DNA from: Larus michahellis | Taxonomy: Eukaryota > Chordata > Aves > Charadriiformes > Laridae | NCBI RefSeq assembly: GCF_964199755.1 | Contig: NC_133903.1 | Span: forward strand, 8,227,001 to 8,291,000 | Length of the DNA stretch: 64,000 bases | Direction of reading: 5' to 3' | In this document: piece by piece, positions 1 to 10,635 of the stretch | How the letters are laid out: every line of letters starts with the position of its first letter | Position numbering within the stretch: the first letter of the stretch is position 1 | Notes under the pieces: model-generated | Seen by the model: only the letters and a program-made list of their open reading frames with translations | Database searches by the model: none | Told to the model about the DNA's origin: nothing | Position numbers and translations under genes: made by a program

Positions 1-1180
1 TCCTGTGTTGCTACAATATAAAAACAGAAATTAGAGTTTACACAAATGCAACACAGCTTTTCAATTTACTTCCATCTGCACCCTTGACCATATGCCAATA
101 GCATTAAGAGACAGTTAAGGACTATTCTCAGTAATTTATCACACAGGAAACGGTTAATTTTCAAAGTTAACCGAGCACTTTCTATGACAGTCTAAAGAAA
201 CTATATAAATAACTAAAACCCCAGCATAACATCCCTTCTAGAATATACATATACTTAAATATATATCTATAAAAAGTTAAAGGACGCTGATATCATACGT
301 GCTGAATCACATAGTTGGCATTTGGCAAGACAGTTTTAACGGTCAAGTGTTATATCCAGTGAATGGCAGAAAACCCTCCACATTTGACAGTGCAACATAC
401 CACAACACAGCAACAAACCAGAACGGATCAGAGCAGCAGTAACTAAGAAAACCATGCTCACAGCTTGTAAGTTGCCAAGTACCTTTAAACAATGATGGAA
501 CTTACAGTGAACTATGGTAAATTACAGAAAAACAAAAGCATGTTTCATAAGGGTTGCAGTTCAATGATGCACTACTTAATTTTTAATCAAATTTATTCTA
601 AGGAAGGTACGGGGCTGGTAATACTTTGAGTTGAAAATCCTTTATCAGCCCCACAATGCTGCAGTGCTGCCAACAAAGCAAGCCTCATGCTGTACTTCAA
701 TTCCTATTCAGAGGCAGCACTTCAATATGCAAGAGGAGAATTCAGAACCCATGTTCACTTCAGTGCTGGGACAGCTGAAGGAACTTCTCTCTTGGTGTTC
801 ATTTTAAAGGCAGTTTTTGGAGATCAAATTCTTTTATGCCAACAAAAATTAGTTAGCTTTTAGATATAATTAGTTTAGACTGTGTTTGAGCTAACAACCA
901 CGAAATATTTCTATTATTTACCATTTCTTGTCTGAAATGGTAGGCTGTGCCTGGCACCACGACAAGGGGTATCTTGCAAAGCCCCAGCCTCCACTGGGAT
1001 GTTTTTCTGCTGCTAAAACTCCTCTGCACAGAGCCCTTCTTCTATCGCTTAGCTATGAGAAGAGAAACCCCAGCCCGCTTTGAGGAGGAACAGGACCCAG
1101 AGGTGACTGCAGAGTATTACAAGAGAACCGCCTAAATCCAACAGCTCCCCCACACCAGGAATTATGGAGACATCAATAAC
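1..1180 (-). other. UBFD1 intron (left edge of window)
   Basis: This stretch lies downstream of the last visible UBFD1 exon in the direction of transcription and should be intron 3. It is AT-rich, with no exon resembling the next UBFD1 segment, no CR1 and no RNA gene that I recognise. The short plus-strand reading frame at 947-1135 runs towards the exon and has no family resemblance. Confidence 0.7.
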
Positions 1181-1995
1181 CTTTTGTCTGCAAAGTGGTT
1201 CCTTTTTATTTTCTTCAGCTTTGACCTCCTGTTGAGCGGCTTCTTTGGGTGTATTTACCGCTAAAACATCATTGATAGTAGAGCCAACAACCATTATTTT
1301 AGCTCCGTTTGTTACTTTGATTTCCCGCAACGTTTTCTCCTCTGGTAGAAGTCCCTTGAACATAACTTTCTGCATAGCAGGTGGAAGGCCTAAGAGGCAA
1401 GAATAAGGGTTACGAGATGGCGTGACAGAGGTGAGAGGAGGCGCGGGCTGAGGCGGGAGAGGCGGCGGTGGCCCCGACAGACCTGTGAGCGAGTGGATCT
1501 TCTGCTTCAGCTCGGCCCCCGTGCTGTCCAGGCAAAACTTCACGTCGTACTTGTTCTTGTTCCAGATAACCTTCAGCTCCACTAGCTCCTTCCCGCCCTC
1601 CGCGTCGCCGCCGTTGCTGACAGACGCCTGCGGGGGATCCCGGCGCTCCTCGCCCTCCGGAGACCTCCCCGCCGCCGGCGAGCCGCCCTCTCCGCCGCAG
1701 CCCAGCGGCAGCTCCTGCGCCTCCGCCTCCATGCCCGGCTCCTCGGCACCTGCAGGCGAGCGGACAGGAAGAGCCTGGCCAGCGGGAAGCTGCCCCGGCC
1801 CGGCCCTACCCGGCCCGTCCGCGCTCCAACCCCAGAGCGCCGCTCACAGACCGCCCCGGGGCCGGCTCCTCGCCCCGGCACCTCCCCGTTTCCCCGCCCC
1901 ACCCCGCGCTGCCACCCGCCGCCTCGCCGCGCCTCGCCCCGCCGCCGGGACCGCGGGCTCCTACCATCGGCGGCGGCGGAGGCGGCGGCGGCCAT
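1181..1995 (-). CDS. UBFD1: UBFD1, ubiquitin-like domain protein, 5' coding exons only (partial)
   Basis: Coding exons on the minus strand are 1995-1965, 1749-1483 and 1389-1181. Phases join cleanly (31, 267 and 209 nt) into 169 residues. The ATG at 1995 is followed by a GCC-rich poly-Ala start, as in mammalian UBFD1. The only in-frame upstream candidate near 2025 is GTG, so I rejected it. Residues about 67-140 form a ubiquitin-like fold region (ELVELKVIWNKNKYDVKF, then KIMVVGSTINDVLAVNTPK), followed by an acidic/basic linker ending in PLCRQK. The C-terminal half and the remaining exons lie left of the window. The last donor (AAAAG|GTTATT at 1180) is not a strong consensus, so that exon end is less certain than the others. 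UBFD1 is reported to bind polyubiquitin and affect NF-kB signalling. That is family knowledge and is not visible here. Confidence 0.93.
1965..1992 (-). repeat. GCC trinucleotide run encoding poly-Ala in UBFD1 exon 1
   Basis: On the coding strand, seven GCC codons and one TCC directly follow the start codon. This gives [10 protein letters not shown]. It is a short (CGG/CCG)n-type tract inside the CpG island and could vary in length. Confidence 0.7.
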
Positions 1996-2132
1996 GATGA
2001 TTGTGTACAATCTGCCGCGGGGCACGCCGGGTAACGCACGCCACCGCCTGCTGGGCCGCGCCGGCTGCCGTAGGCGCCCCGCCCACTCCGCGCCAGGGGA
2101 TTGGCTGGGCGCGGCCGGGCGGAAGTAGCGGC
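1996..2132. promoter_or_regulatory. Bidirectional CpG-island promoter between UBFD1 and EARS2
   Basis: Only 137 bp separate the two divergent start codons. The interval is CpG-rich and lacks a TATA box. It holds a GC box near 2075-2084 (gccccgccc), an inverted CCAAT box at 2100-2104 (attgg) and an ETS-type site at 2120-2126 (cggaagt) just before the EARS2 ATG. This is typical of paired housekeeping genes. Actual start sites cannot be read from sequence. Confidence 0.75.
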
Positions 2133-5100
2133 ATGGCGCGGGCGCTGCGGGCGCTGCGGGGCGCGGTAGGGCTGGAGCGGGGTCCGGGGCCGGGCCCAGA
2201 GCGGGGTCCGCGGGTGCGGTTCGGGCCCAGCCCCACAGGTAACCCCCGGCCCCTTGCTGGGCCCTCTCCCGCCCTCCACACCCCCGCAGGTTTTGGGTTG
2301 AAAAACGTGAATTGAAATACTCCAGGAGCGGGGCGCGGCCGGTGCCGGGCGCTCCGCTGAGGTACCCCCTCGCTCTGCCCAGGGAACGGCAGCTCCCCGG
2401 GTGGGAGTCGCCCTCTCAGTGTGGAAATAAATACGGCTCGTAAGCAGCTGCAGCGTGTCGCGTCCCCTCAGAAATAGGGGAAGGTTATTTGGTCCCTTCC
2501 GGTGAAAGACCACCAAAATGGTATTTCCTAGCACGTGCCAGCTTGTAATTGATTTCCAAGTCACTTTCCACATTCTTGGAAGGCAGTTACCGATAATTTA
2601 GTTCCATAGCAAAGCCCCACAAAGCGTCTGTGCAGCACACCTCCCTGCCCCCCAGTTAGCATTTACTATCAATTTCCATTACAGGTAGCATTGCTCTTCC
2701 AGCTCATATTTAAAAATCTCTTTATTGGGCCTTAATTATTATGATCTCCTCTAATTTCCATATGATAACAGGTTTTCTGCATTTGGGTGGCCTTCGCACT
2801 GCTTTGTACAATTATATTTTTGCCAAAAAGCACCAAGGGACCTTTATTCTGAGAGTGGAGGACACAGATCAAAATCGAGTGGTGCCTGGAGCTGCAGAAG
2901 GAATAGAAGATATGCTGGATTGGGCAGGTATTTACAAACTTCTTTCATTTTTTACTCACTGAAGCAGACACACAGAAAGATCCACATCTGTGAAAGCGGC
3001 CCAATGTGCGGCTGTAACAAAGAGAGACAAGATGGAATGGTTGGAAGTTGGAGCTCACAGACCACACTGTAAACTGGTAAATTGTTTCTACATGGAGTGT
3101 TTGTTAAAGGGGATCTTGAGGTGTCAGTTTTCATTTTGAATTCTGTGCTTCTTTTTGAGCTTAAGAACTAGAAGTGAGAGTGATTTTTTTAATAAAGAAT
3201 TGTGATAAAGTTAAAGCCAGATCTCCCAGATGCTGCCATGAATGGGTAGGTAGGCTTTAAGGGACTAGGACTTTGCTGTTGAGTAGTAACTTTGAAGTAG
3301 AAAACATAATTGGCTAAGGTTTCAACTGTATTTTTGTGGTATCAGTGTTCTTTATTATAAAAAGGGTGGATGCTACTTTGTAGGTATACCCCTGACTGCA
3401 TTTTATTTTAGGTAGTGTATCAGAGCTGCTCAACTATTTACTAGGTTTTTGGTGTTTTTCCGCTTGTTGCTTCACACACAGTACTTTAAATTCTGATGAT
3501 GTTGGTTGGCTGCTGTTTATCTGCTGGGGAAGATTCCCCACCACAGGGGAATAACTCCTGTGGGTTTCACTCTGCCTTTTTCCGGGCTTTCTAAGTCCTG
3601 TCATACTGATATTTCAGGTATTCCCCCTGATGAGAGTCCTCGCCGCGGTGGTTCCTTTGGACCCTACCAGCAGTCACACAGACTTGACTTTTATAGGAGC
3701 GCCAGTGACGTGCTTTTGGAGAGAGGGGCGGCGTACCGCTGCTTCTGTACCCCTCAGCGCCTGGAACTGCTGAAGAAAGAGGCTTTGCGGAGCCAGCAGA
3801 CCCCGCGGTAGGGATTCCTTGTGCCTTGGGTGGTTCCCTCTGTGCTACACGTTTGCAAAAACTTACGTCAATGTGCACGGCAATAGGATTGTCATCTCAC
3901 TGCCCGTAGAGGGAGAAGCCAACATAACCCTTAGGGGAGTGACCCCCAGAGATGAGGTAGTTTGCTTGGACACATAGTGGGCAGGTTACAGCTAAAATTC
4001 AGGGATCGATTTAGAGTTTTGGGAATGTGAAAATGGCTGATGGGGTTGGCTTGTGTTGAACTGAGACCTTCGTTCTCCTTTCTCAAAGATATGACAACCG
4101 GTGTCGGCACCTGACGCCCACAGAAGTGGCTGAGAAGCTGTCACAGGGCCTTGACTGGGTAGTCCGCTTCCGGCTGGAGAAGGGAGTGGAACCCTTTGAG
4201 GACCTGGTCTACGGCTGGAACAAGCATGAAGTGGCTGACGTGGAAGGTGACCCAGTGATTCTCAAGGGGGACGGCTTCCCCACTTACCACCTGGCAAATG
4301 TGGTGGATGACCATTACATGGGCATCAGCCACGTTCTGCGTGGAACTGAGTGGCTGACTTCAACGTCCAAGCATCTCCTTCTCTACAAAGCCTTTGGCTG
4401 GGATCCCCCTCAGTTTGGTCATCTACCACTGCTTCTGAACAAAGACGGTGGCAAGCTGTCAAAAAGGCAAGGGGACATCTTTCTGGAGCGTTTTGCTCGA
4501 GATGGCTACTTGCCAGAGGCTCTGCTGGACATCATAACCAACTGTGGCTCTGGATTTGCAGGTAATGACAGCAGGCTCGGTACTTGCTAGGACACTTCTT
4601 GATGCTGACTTTGGGCAATGAGTTAGGTTTATTTTAATAGCCAAGAACTCTGGCAGTTTTTGAAGGGATCAGGAAGTGGGTGTTGGGCGACCAGTCTGTC
4701 ACTGAAATGCCACCAGGGCTTCTGCAGAGCTCCTGTGAAGACTGCGTGGTGTGTTGGAATGGTGGGAATATTTCTGCCTCTGTGCAGCCATTTAAAATGA
4801 GGCTGATGCTTAATGGGTTCCCACTTGGGACAACATTCATGTCAAGGTGAAGAAACTGTCTGTGAACTCTTGGGAAAACTTGTATTATGTGGTTAATAAC
4901 TGCAATGTCACGTATTACATCTGTCACACTTCTTGTTTAACCTGAAAGACCGTGAGAAGTTGAGTCAATGACTCCTTTTGTTGCTCTCGCTGTGTGGGGA
5001 TCACAAATTAACTTGTGTTTTGGGAACTCTGCTTGGGAATGAAACCTCTCTTGGGCAGTGGAGCCTCCTGGCTGAGCGTTACTAGTTTTTGGGTGACTGA

Positions 5101-8100
5101 TGCAAGGGGCATTCCACTGAAGAGCCAAGCAGAATGTCCCAGTTTCCAGTTCCTTGCCAGTAGTTAGCAGAGCCTGCTCTTAGGGAGAGGGCAGCTTCCT
5201 GTGCATGCCTGCTACAAGTTCCCTCCTGTTTGTTGCGATAAGTCCCTATTAACACAGCGAAAAGTGTCTCTCCTCTGTCACGTCTTCCATGGCTGTGCTG
5301 CTGCCCCAGCCTTGAGCCTGAGGCTTGCCACGAAAAGCAGTGACACTAGTTCCCCACAGGAGAGTGGGTGTGTATCATTCCCTTGTTGGGTTATTTTGCA
5401 GAGAAACAGATGGGGAGGTCTTTGGAGGAGCTGATCTCGCAGTTTGAAATCGGCAGAATTACAACCCACTCTGCCTTCCTGGATCTTGAAAAACTCCCAG
5501 AATTCAACAGGTATAAATATCAGTAGTAATTTTAAAATTAATAATCTGTACATCGCTGAGAATTTATTCCTAGTGCTTGCCTTTGGCGATTTTGTTTATT
5601 GGATCAGGCATGGTCCTAGTGCAGCAGCTTTTCGGCTGCGCTAGAGCAAAGTATAAGCTTACACTGTTCCTGTCTCCTTTCCCGTCCTGTGCTTGGACAC
5701 TGGTGTTGAATGCACTGTAAAAGCCCAGGTAGATGGTGTGTAGCTAGGAGGAGGCAAGGTTTTAAGTTTAGATTCAAACTAACATCTAAAAAGAGGCAAC
5801 ACTTCCAGAGGGTACTTCAGTGAGTACACTTATATGCTATGGGGATGTTGTGCTGCTGAGGGTTACCACATCTTTTGTCTTTGTGGTGCATTAGCACTTA
5901 AGGCTTTGTCGTAGAATGTCTGTCTGGGGTTTAATGTTGCTTTTCTAATAGTTTTAATTGGTTAATGTTGTGAGATTGGGATGATTAGATCCAATCTAAC
6001 CCAAAGCAGTCCAAAAGCAGTTTTCTTCTTTGTTACAGGATTCACCTCACCCATCATATTGAGAATGAAGGGCTGCGACAGAAGCTAATTAGAGAGGTGC
6101 AGTTGCTGGTGGAGCACGTCTATGGGGATCAACAAGTGGATCAAGAGGTTCTAGAAAAGGAGTATGTGGAGCGAGTCCTCCTGCTGAGAAAAGTATGACC
6201 AGAGATAGCATCGTGTCACCATTTTGGGGAGCTGAGGTTTTGTGGGATCCTGGATGAAGACTCAGCTGAGTCCTGGGCATTGCTTTGATCTGAGCTCTGA
6301 AGCTCCACAGCCTGCAAATGGCTGTCGCTGCCAGCTCAAGTGGTTGTGTGTGTGCTGAATGCCAAAATCTGATGGTATAGTTAGCTGACCTGTAGGAACA
6401 GGTATGGCGAATATCTTGGTGGTCTTTGCAGAGTTGTAAGCTCATGCATACTTTGCTGAGACAGCAGATATATAGCCAGGAGGATATATCCCTGCCATGG
6501 AAGCGAGTCATGGAATTGTAGGATGTTTCTTGCAAGACCCCTCTGGTTCCTGCTCAGAGCAGGACTGTCAGTAGTGTGGGATCAGGTCAGCTGTGGCTTT
6601 GTCTAGAAGAGTGATGACAAGCTCCAAGCTGGGCTTCCCCTCCTGAAGCCCAGGATGTGGCTGTCTTGTGGTGGGAAAGTCCAGCACCCGGGGCCCCTCG
6701 TGCCAGGAGACTGCTCACCTCTGGCTTTTGCTTACTGGGCAGCGTAAGGTGCTTCTGTTTTGCTACTGCTCCATGCTTTGGAAGCAAAGTCAAAGCAACC
6801 TCCTTGCAGAGGTGGATGAAGCTCTTGGTTAAACTAGTGGGGTTTGTGCACTGAGAGCCCTGGTCTCGTCTAAGTGACAGAGTGATGACTGTAAGGGGGA
6901 CAGAAGATATTGTGGCTCTTCCCAATGTCAGGAAGGAGGGTGAGCCCCGCTGTTTCCCAGTCTGCCCCTGGGATAGTATCTGAAGACTTGCTTGTGAAGA
7001 ATAAAGCCTTCTTTATAAGGGCAGGAAGAGACCTGACCCAGCGTGATGGCTTCGCTGTGGCAGCGGGACGGTGACTCATGTGACTTCCCACTGTCTGTGG
7101 AAAGGCGGCAGATGAACGTGGCAAGCCACTTCCCCGGGCTAACTCTGAGTCAGCCCGCACGCGGCTCTGCAGCACGAGTACAGCTGTGGCCCTTTGGGCT
7201 TCTTCTGTGTCCCTGCTCACACCAGGTGGTCATGGGTGTGAAAAACTCAGCTGCCTAAATGTCATCGATTCACATTTCCTCTAAGCAGTATGAAGTATGG
7301 GACAGTGGTGGGTTTGGACCCACTTCAACTGTTTGTTAAAGTCCAGAGGATGTGTTTGCTCCCCCCAGCTTAACCCTCAGCCTTGACAGCTTTGCTTTCT
7401 TTCTCCAGGGTCACATAAGCTTCCTGAAGAATCTGGTCTCATCTGATTATTCTTACTTATGGGTTAGGCCCTCAGTGTCCCGAGAGCAGCTACAGACTAT
7501 TTCTGCAGAAGTAGATGAAATAGGAAAACTAGTCTTAGGGTAAGTGTCTCTTCCCAGCTCTGTACACACCCACCTTGGCCACCCCAGAGCGTTGCTCTTG
7601 GCTGCTGTATTGATGTTGGACATGCTTATAGTTCTTATTTAATTTGCTCTACTTTGGAATGTGCTGTAGTTAATAACTAGGGAGAAATTCTGTGTTTTAA
7701 ATTGAAAAGCAGCTTGCCAGTGTGAAAGCTCCTATCGGTGGTCCCAAGCAAGAATTATCATGTCTGGATTTTGTAAAGCACCAAGCACAGCAGAGTTTGT
7801 GTGCCAGCATGGTGCTAATGAAGCAGTGGTGTTAGCAGGGTTTTTCTGTGCCACCAGATCTCCTGTGCTTTTATCTGCTGTAGCATCGAACTGGAGAAGT
7901 CCAAGGTGGTTTTAGTCAACATGTATTCAGTTTATGTAATGAGACTTCTGGATCTCTGGAATGAACTGAATTTGTGTCCAGCCAGAACCACTGTCACTTC
8001 TGAAGAGCTTGTCCCTGGGGGCGGCTTTTCCTGCTTCCATTTCTTTGTTTCTAGCTAGCAGCCTGCAGCTCTGGCTGCTCAGAAACATTGCTGGAGTGGC

Positions 8101-9713
8101 AGACAGTCTGCCCAGTCTAGGACTTCCCTTCTGCGCTAGTGAGTTTTGTGGGATTTTTCCAACAAGTTTCACTGCTGCCCCATGTCTTTCTGCTACTCCA
8201 CACCTTGCAGCTAGGCAGGTGGTATGTCAGTCACCTTTCCAGTTCAGATCTCACCTCTGGACTAAAATGAGCCCTGAAAACCAGTTTTGGCAGTAATTAA
8301 GGTGGCAGTATCTACAAATTGAGCTATTATTTCCAGCTATTTGTAAAGCTTGTTGCCCCCAGTCATTTCTCACAGTTGAGTGGTAACTGAATCCAAGTGA
8401 TGGTAATTTAAATGTCAGAATACTTGCTGTCCTGGAGAGATAATAGTACTGCTACCAACAGCTGAGTAGTATCAGCAATGACTCATGCATCTCTAAAAAT
8501 CATATTATTAAAAAAGAAATCAGAATTACTGCTTTTGCTGTGGTTTTCCTGGTCTTTGGCATAATTTCGTGATTTAAACTTGATGCTCGCATTTCTGAAC
8601 AAACTCTGCTTCTGGTGCTGTTGAAGTAAAGGAACGGTTTCACAAAGCAGAGTCTTAGCAGCAGTATGGAGGTGAAGCAGTCCCAGCCTCGGAGGGTACC
8701 CATGTACACGACCAACGCTGCAGCGAGCAGAGGGAGTACCCCGGCACAGGAGTGAAGGGCAGGAAGGTTTGCCTTGAACTGCTGCTGTTGCCAGAAGACT
8801 TTGCAAAACCAGTCTGAGGTAGCTGGCACTCATCAAAGTCATTAGTCATTTCTGGGTAGGAATCGTGTGTTTTGTACATCCACAGATTGTAAGGACGTTT
8901 TCTTTCCTAAAGGCTTATGATGAGGCAGGATGCTGTTTTGACTGTGGAGGAGTTGAACAAAGACTTGAGAAGCCTCCAGAAGCAAACCAAAGAGACTAAG
9001 TACAGCAGCGTGATGAAGCTCCTTCGCTTGGCTCTCAGTGGTCAGCAGGTAAAAAATAAAAATTTTGAGACTGGGACCTTCTTTTTTTTTAAACACCTGT
9101 CTTCTTTCTGAGAGCAAGATGCTGGTATTTGCAAGAATTGACATCAGTTTCTGTTACGAACGAATGTACTGACATACAGCAATTCTGGAAGAAAAGGCTG
9201 TTCTGAAAGTTTCAGAAAGGCGGAAGTTGTCAAAGCATGAATATGCTGGTCACAAATCTGAAGTTAGAAAGACCTCTGGACCAGCTCTATGAAGTTTGGG
9301 CAAGGTTATAGGTTTTGGGCAAAACTGGGATTTTATGTACAATCTGCTTTTACAAAGTTCAAACCCAAGTTCTACCAAAGTTTTTCAAAGCCTTATCCTA
9401 GCTTAGGCTCCGGCATCAATACTCCTGTGTCAGTCTGACCATTCTTAGCACTTCAGGAGAAAAAAAACCCAACCCTTGTTTTGAGATTGCTAATAAAACC
9501 CCTACCCTTGGCCTAACAGCAATCTGATAGCTAATCACTCTATCATTTCCGCCGTGATGATGCATAGCATAAGCACGTGCTGAAAAGCGTAAGTTTCCAT
9601 TTGTACAGTGACTTCTTCTGTGTTTTCAGCATGGACCGAGCGTTGCTGAGATGATGGTGACTTTGGGACCCAAAGAAGTTTGTGGAAGAATACACAAAGC
9701 ACTATCTAGCTAA
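2133..9713 (+). CDS. EARS2: EARS2, mitochondrial glutamyl-tRNA synthetase
   Basis: Nine coding exons: 2133-2238, 2772-2927, 3618-3807, 4089-4561, 5402-5510, 6039-6192, 7409-7539, 8913-9048 and 9630-9713. They sum to 1,539 nt, or 512 residues plus TAA, against about 523 in human. All introns are GT-AG with continuous phase. The enzyme attaches glutamate to mitochondrial tRNA-Glu (and to tRNA-Gln for later transamidation) in the matrix. The first ~25 residues are Arg-rich and lack acidic residues at the very start, fitting a mitochondrial presequence. The class I HIGH-type signature is at about residues 30-42 ([13 protein letters not shown]) and the KMSKS-type loop is KLSKRQG from about residue 273. 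The C-terminal part is the anticodon-binding helical domain, ending in [13 protein letters not shown]. The ATG (context gcggcATGg) is the first in the exon. It shares its promoter with UBFD1. Confidence 0.96.
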
Positions 9714-10164
9714 TATGAGACCGAAATGATACCGACAGCCAGCCCACGGACTCAGATGGTGTAGGAAGCACATGTCATTGTCCTAGACTTGTATTTTTTG
9801 ATCTCAACATGATTATCTTTGATCAGATGAGCTGGGCTTTGGACCAGGCAGGTGTCACCATGAATTTTCCAGGTCTGTATGTATCTGCACTACACATAAG
9901 CCAGTCTGTCTGGGAGAAGAACTAAATACAGATTTAGGTCCATCCTCCTGCTTTCATCTCGTGCAAATAGCCTGGTTTCCAGGTTGTGAGAAGAGACTTT
10001 TATCAGCATTTAAATTCAGACCGTGTGGACAGAAAGTCCATGCTTTAATGATAGCAGCATGGCTCGGCTCAAGCAATCGGTCCCTTTTTGGAGAAGGCCT
10101 CACAATTAGGGTGCCTACAGCTACGACGACACAGGTCCCCAACAAATACCTTGGTGAGGGTATT

Positions 10165-10208
10165 TTTATAAATATATATATATGTATATGATATAATATG
10201 TATATTAT
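10165..10208. repeat. AT dinucleotide-rich tract
   Basis: An imperfect TA/AT repeat (tataaatatatatatatg and similar) in the EARS2-GGA2 interval. It is a simple low-complexity tract. Confidence 0.7.
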
Positions 10209-10375
10209 AGCAGCTGCCCTCTTAGCTGCCCTGGTATCCTGCTGGGCTGAGTGAGCTGCTCGGGGAGAGGGACTCTCCTCCGTGTGTACTGTGTCATGCA
10301 TGTGGTTCTGCTAAAAATATCCCTGACAAGGAAATCGGGATGTTTTTTCCTCTTTTGGATGGTGACCTTTTAATT

Positions 10376-10381
10376 ATTAAA
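10376..10381 (+). terminator. Candidate EARS2 poly(A) signal (ATTAAA)
   Basis: ATTAAA lies about 660 nt after the EARS2 stop codon and before the GGA2 CpG-rich region. It is the only common-variant signal I found in the interval, and no transcript evidence is available. Confidence 0.35.
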
Positions 10382-10458
10382 TTAACGCGGTGACTTTTGA
10401 TTCCGTTCTCGCCAATGCGTGCTCGCCCTGCACGCCAGTGAGGGGAGGAGCAACCGGA

Positions 10459-10485
10459 GGGGTGGTGTCGGGGTTGGGGGGGGGG
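10459..10485 (+). promoter_or_regulatory. G-run cluster, potential G-quadruplex in GGA2 promoter
   Basis: Runs of 4, 4 and 10 guanines occur within 27 nt, about 150 nt upstream of the GGA2 ATG on the sense strand. The 10-G run can supply two G-tracts, so a four-tract quadruplex is possible. The role is inferred. Confidence 0.45.
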
Positions 10486-10635
10486 TTGTTTTACCAGCCC
10501 ACGCCCACAGTGTTACGCTTCCACGCCACGAAAACTCGCGTGGGAAGCCCACGGGGGGCAAGCAGGAGCACGCAAGGAGCAACGGCGGGTGGATCTTCTT
10601 CCTGCTCGTGGCGGGGCAGAGCGGAGCAAGAGTCC

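Larger units (their letters stand above)
9714..10635 (+). other. EARS2 3' UTR and GGA2 upstream region
   Basis: There are 922 bp between the EARS2 stop and the GGA2 start. The first part should be EARS2 3' UTR. No AATAAA is present. The best candidate signal is ATTAAA at 10376-10381, with weaker AT-rich sequence at 10165-10208. From about 10400 the sequence becomes GC-rich and contains a G-run cluster (10459-10485), consistent with the GGA2 promoter. No additional gene was recognised. Confidence 0.6.

Noticed and set aside
1995-2025. Longer UBFD1 N-terminus starting about 10 codons upstream
   Set aside because: The upstream codon is GTG, not ATG. The ATG at 1995 matches the mammalian poly-Ala start.
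1485-2573. Several long GC-rich frames on both strands around the UBFD1/EARS2 CpG island
   Set aside because: They are Ala/Gly/Pro/Arg-rich translations of a CpG island with no homology. The UBFD1 and EARS2 exons explain the real coding content.
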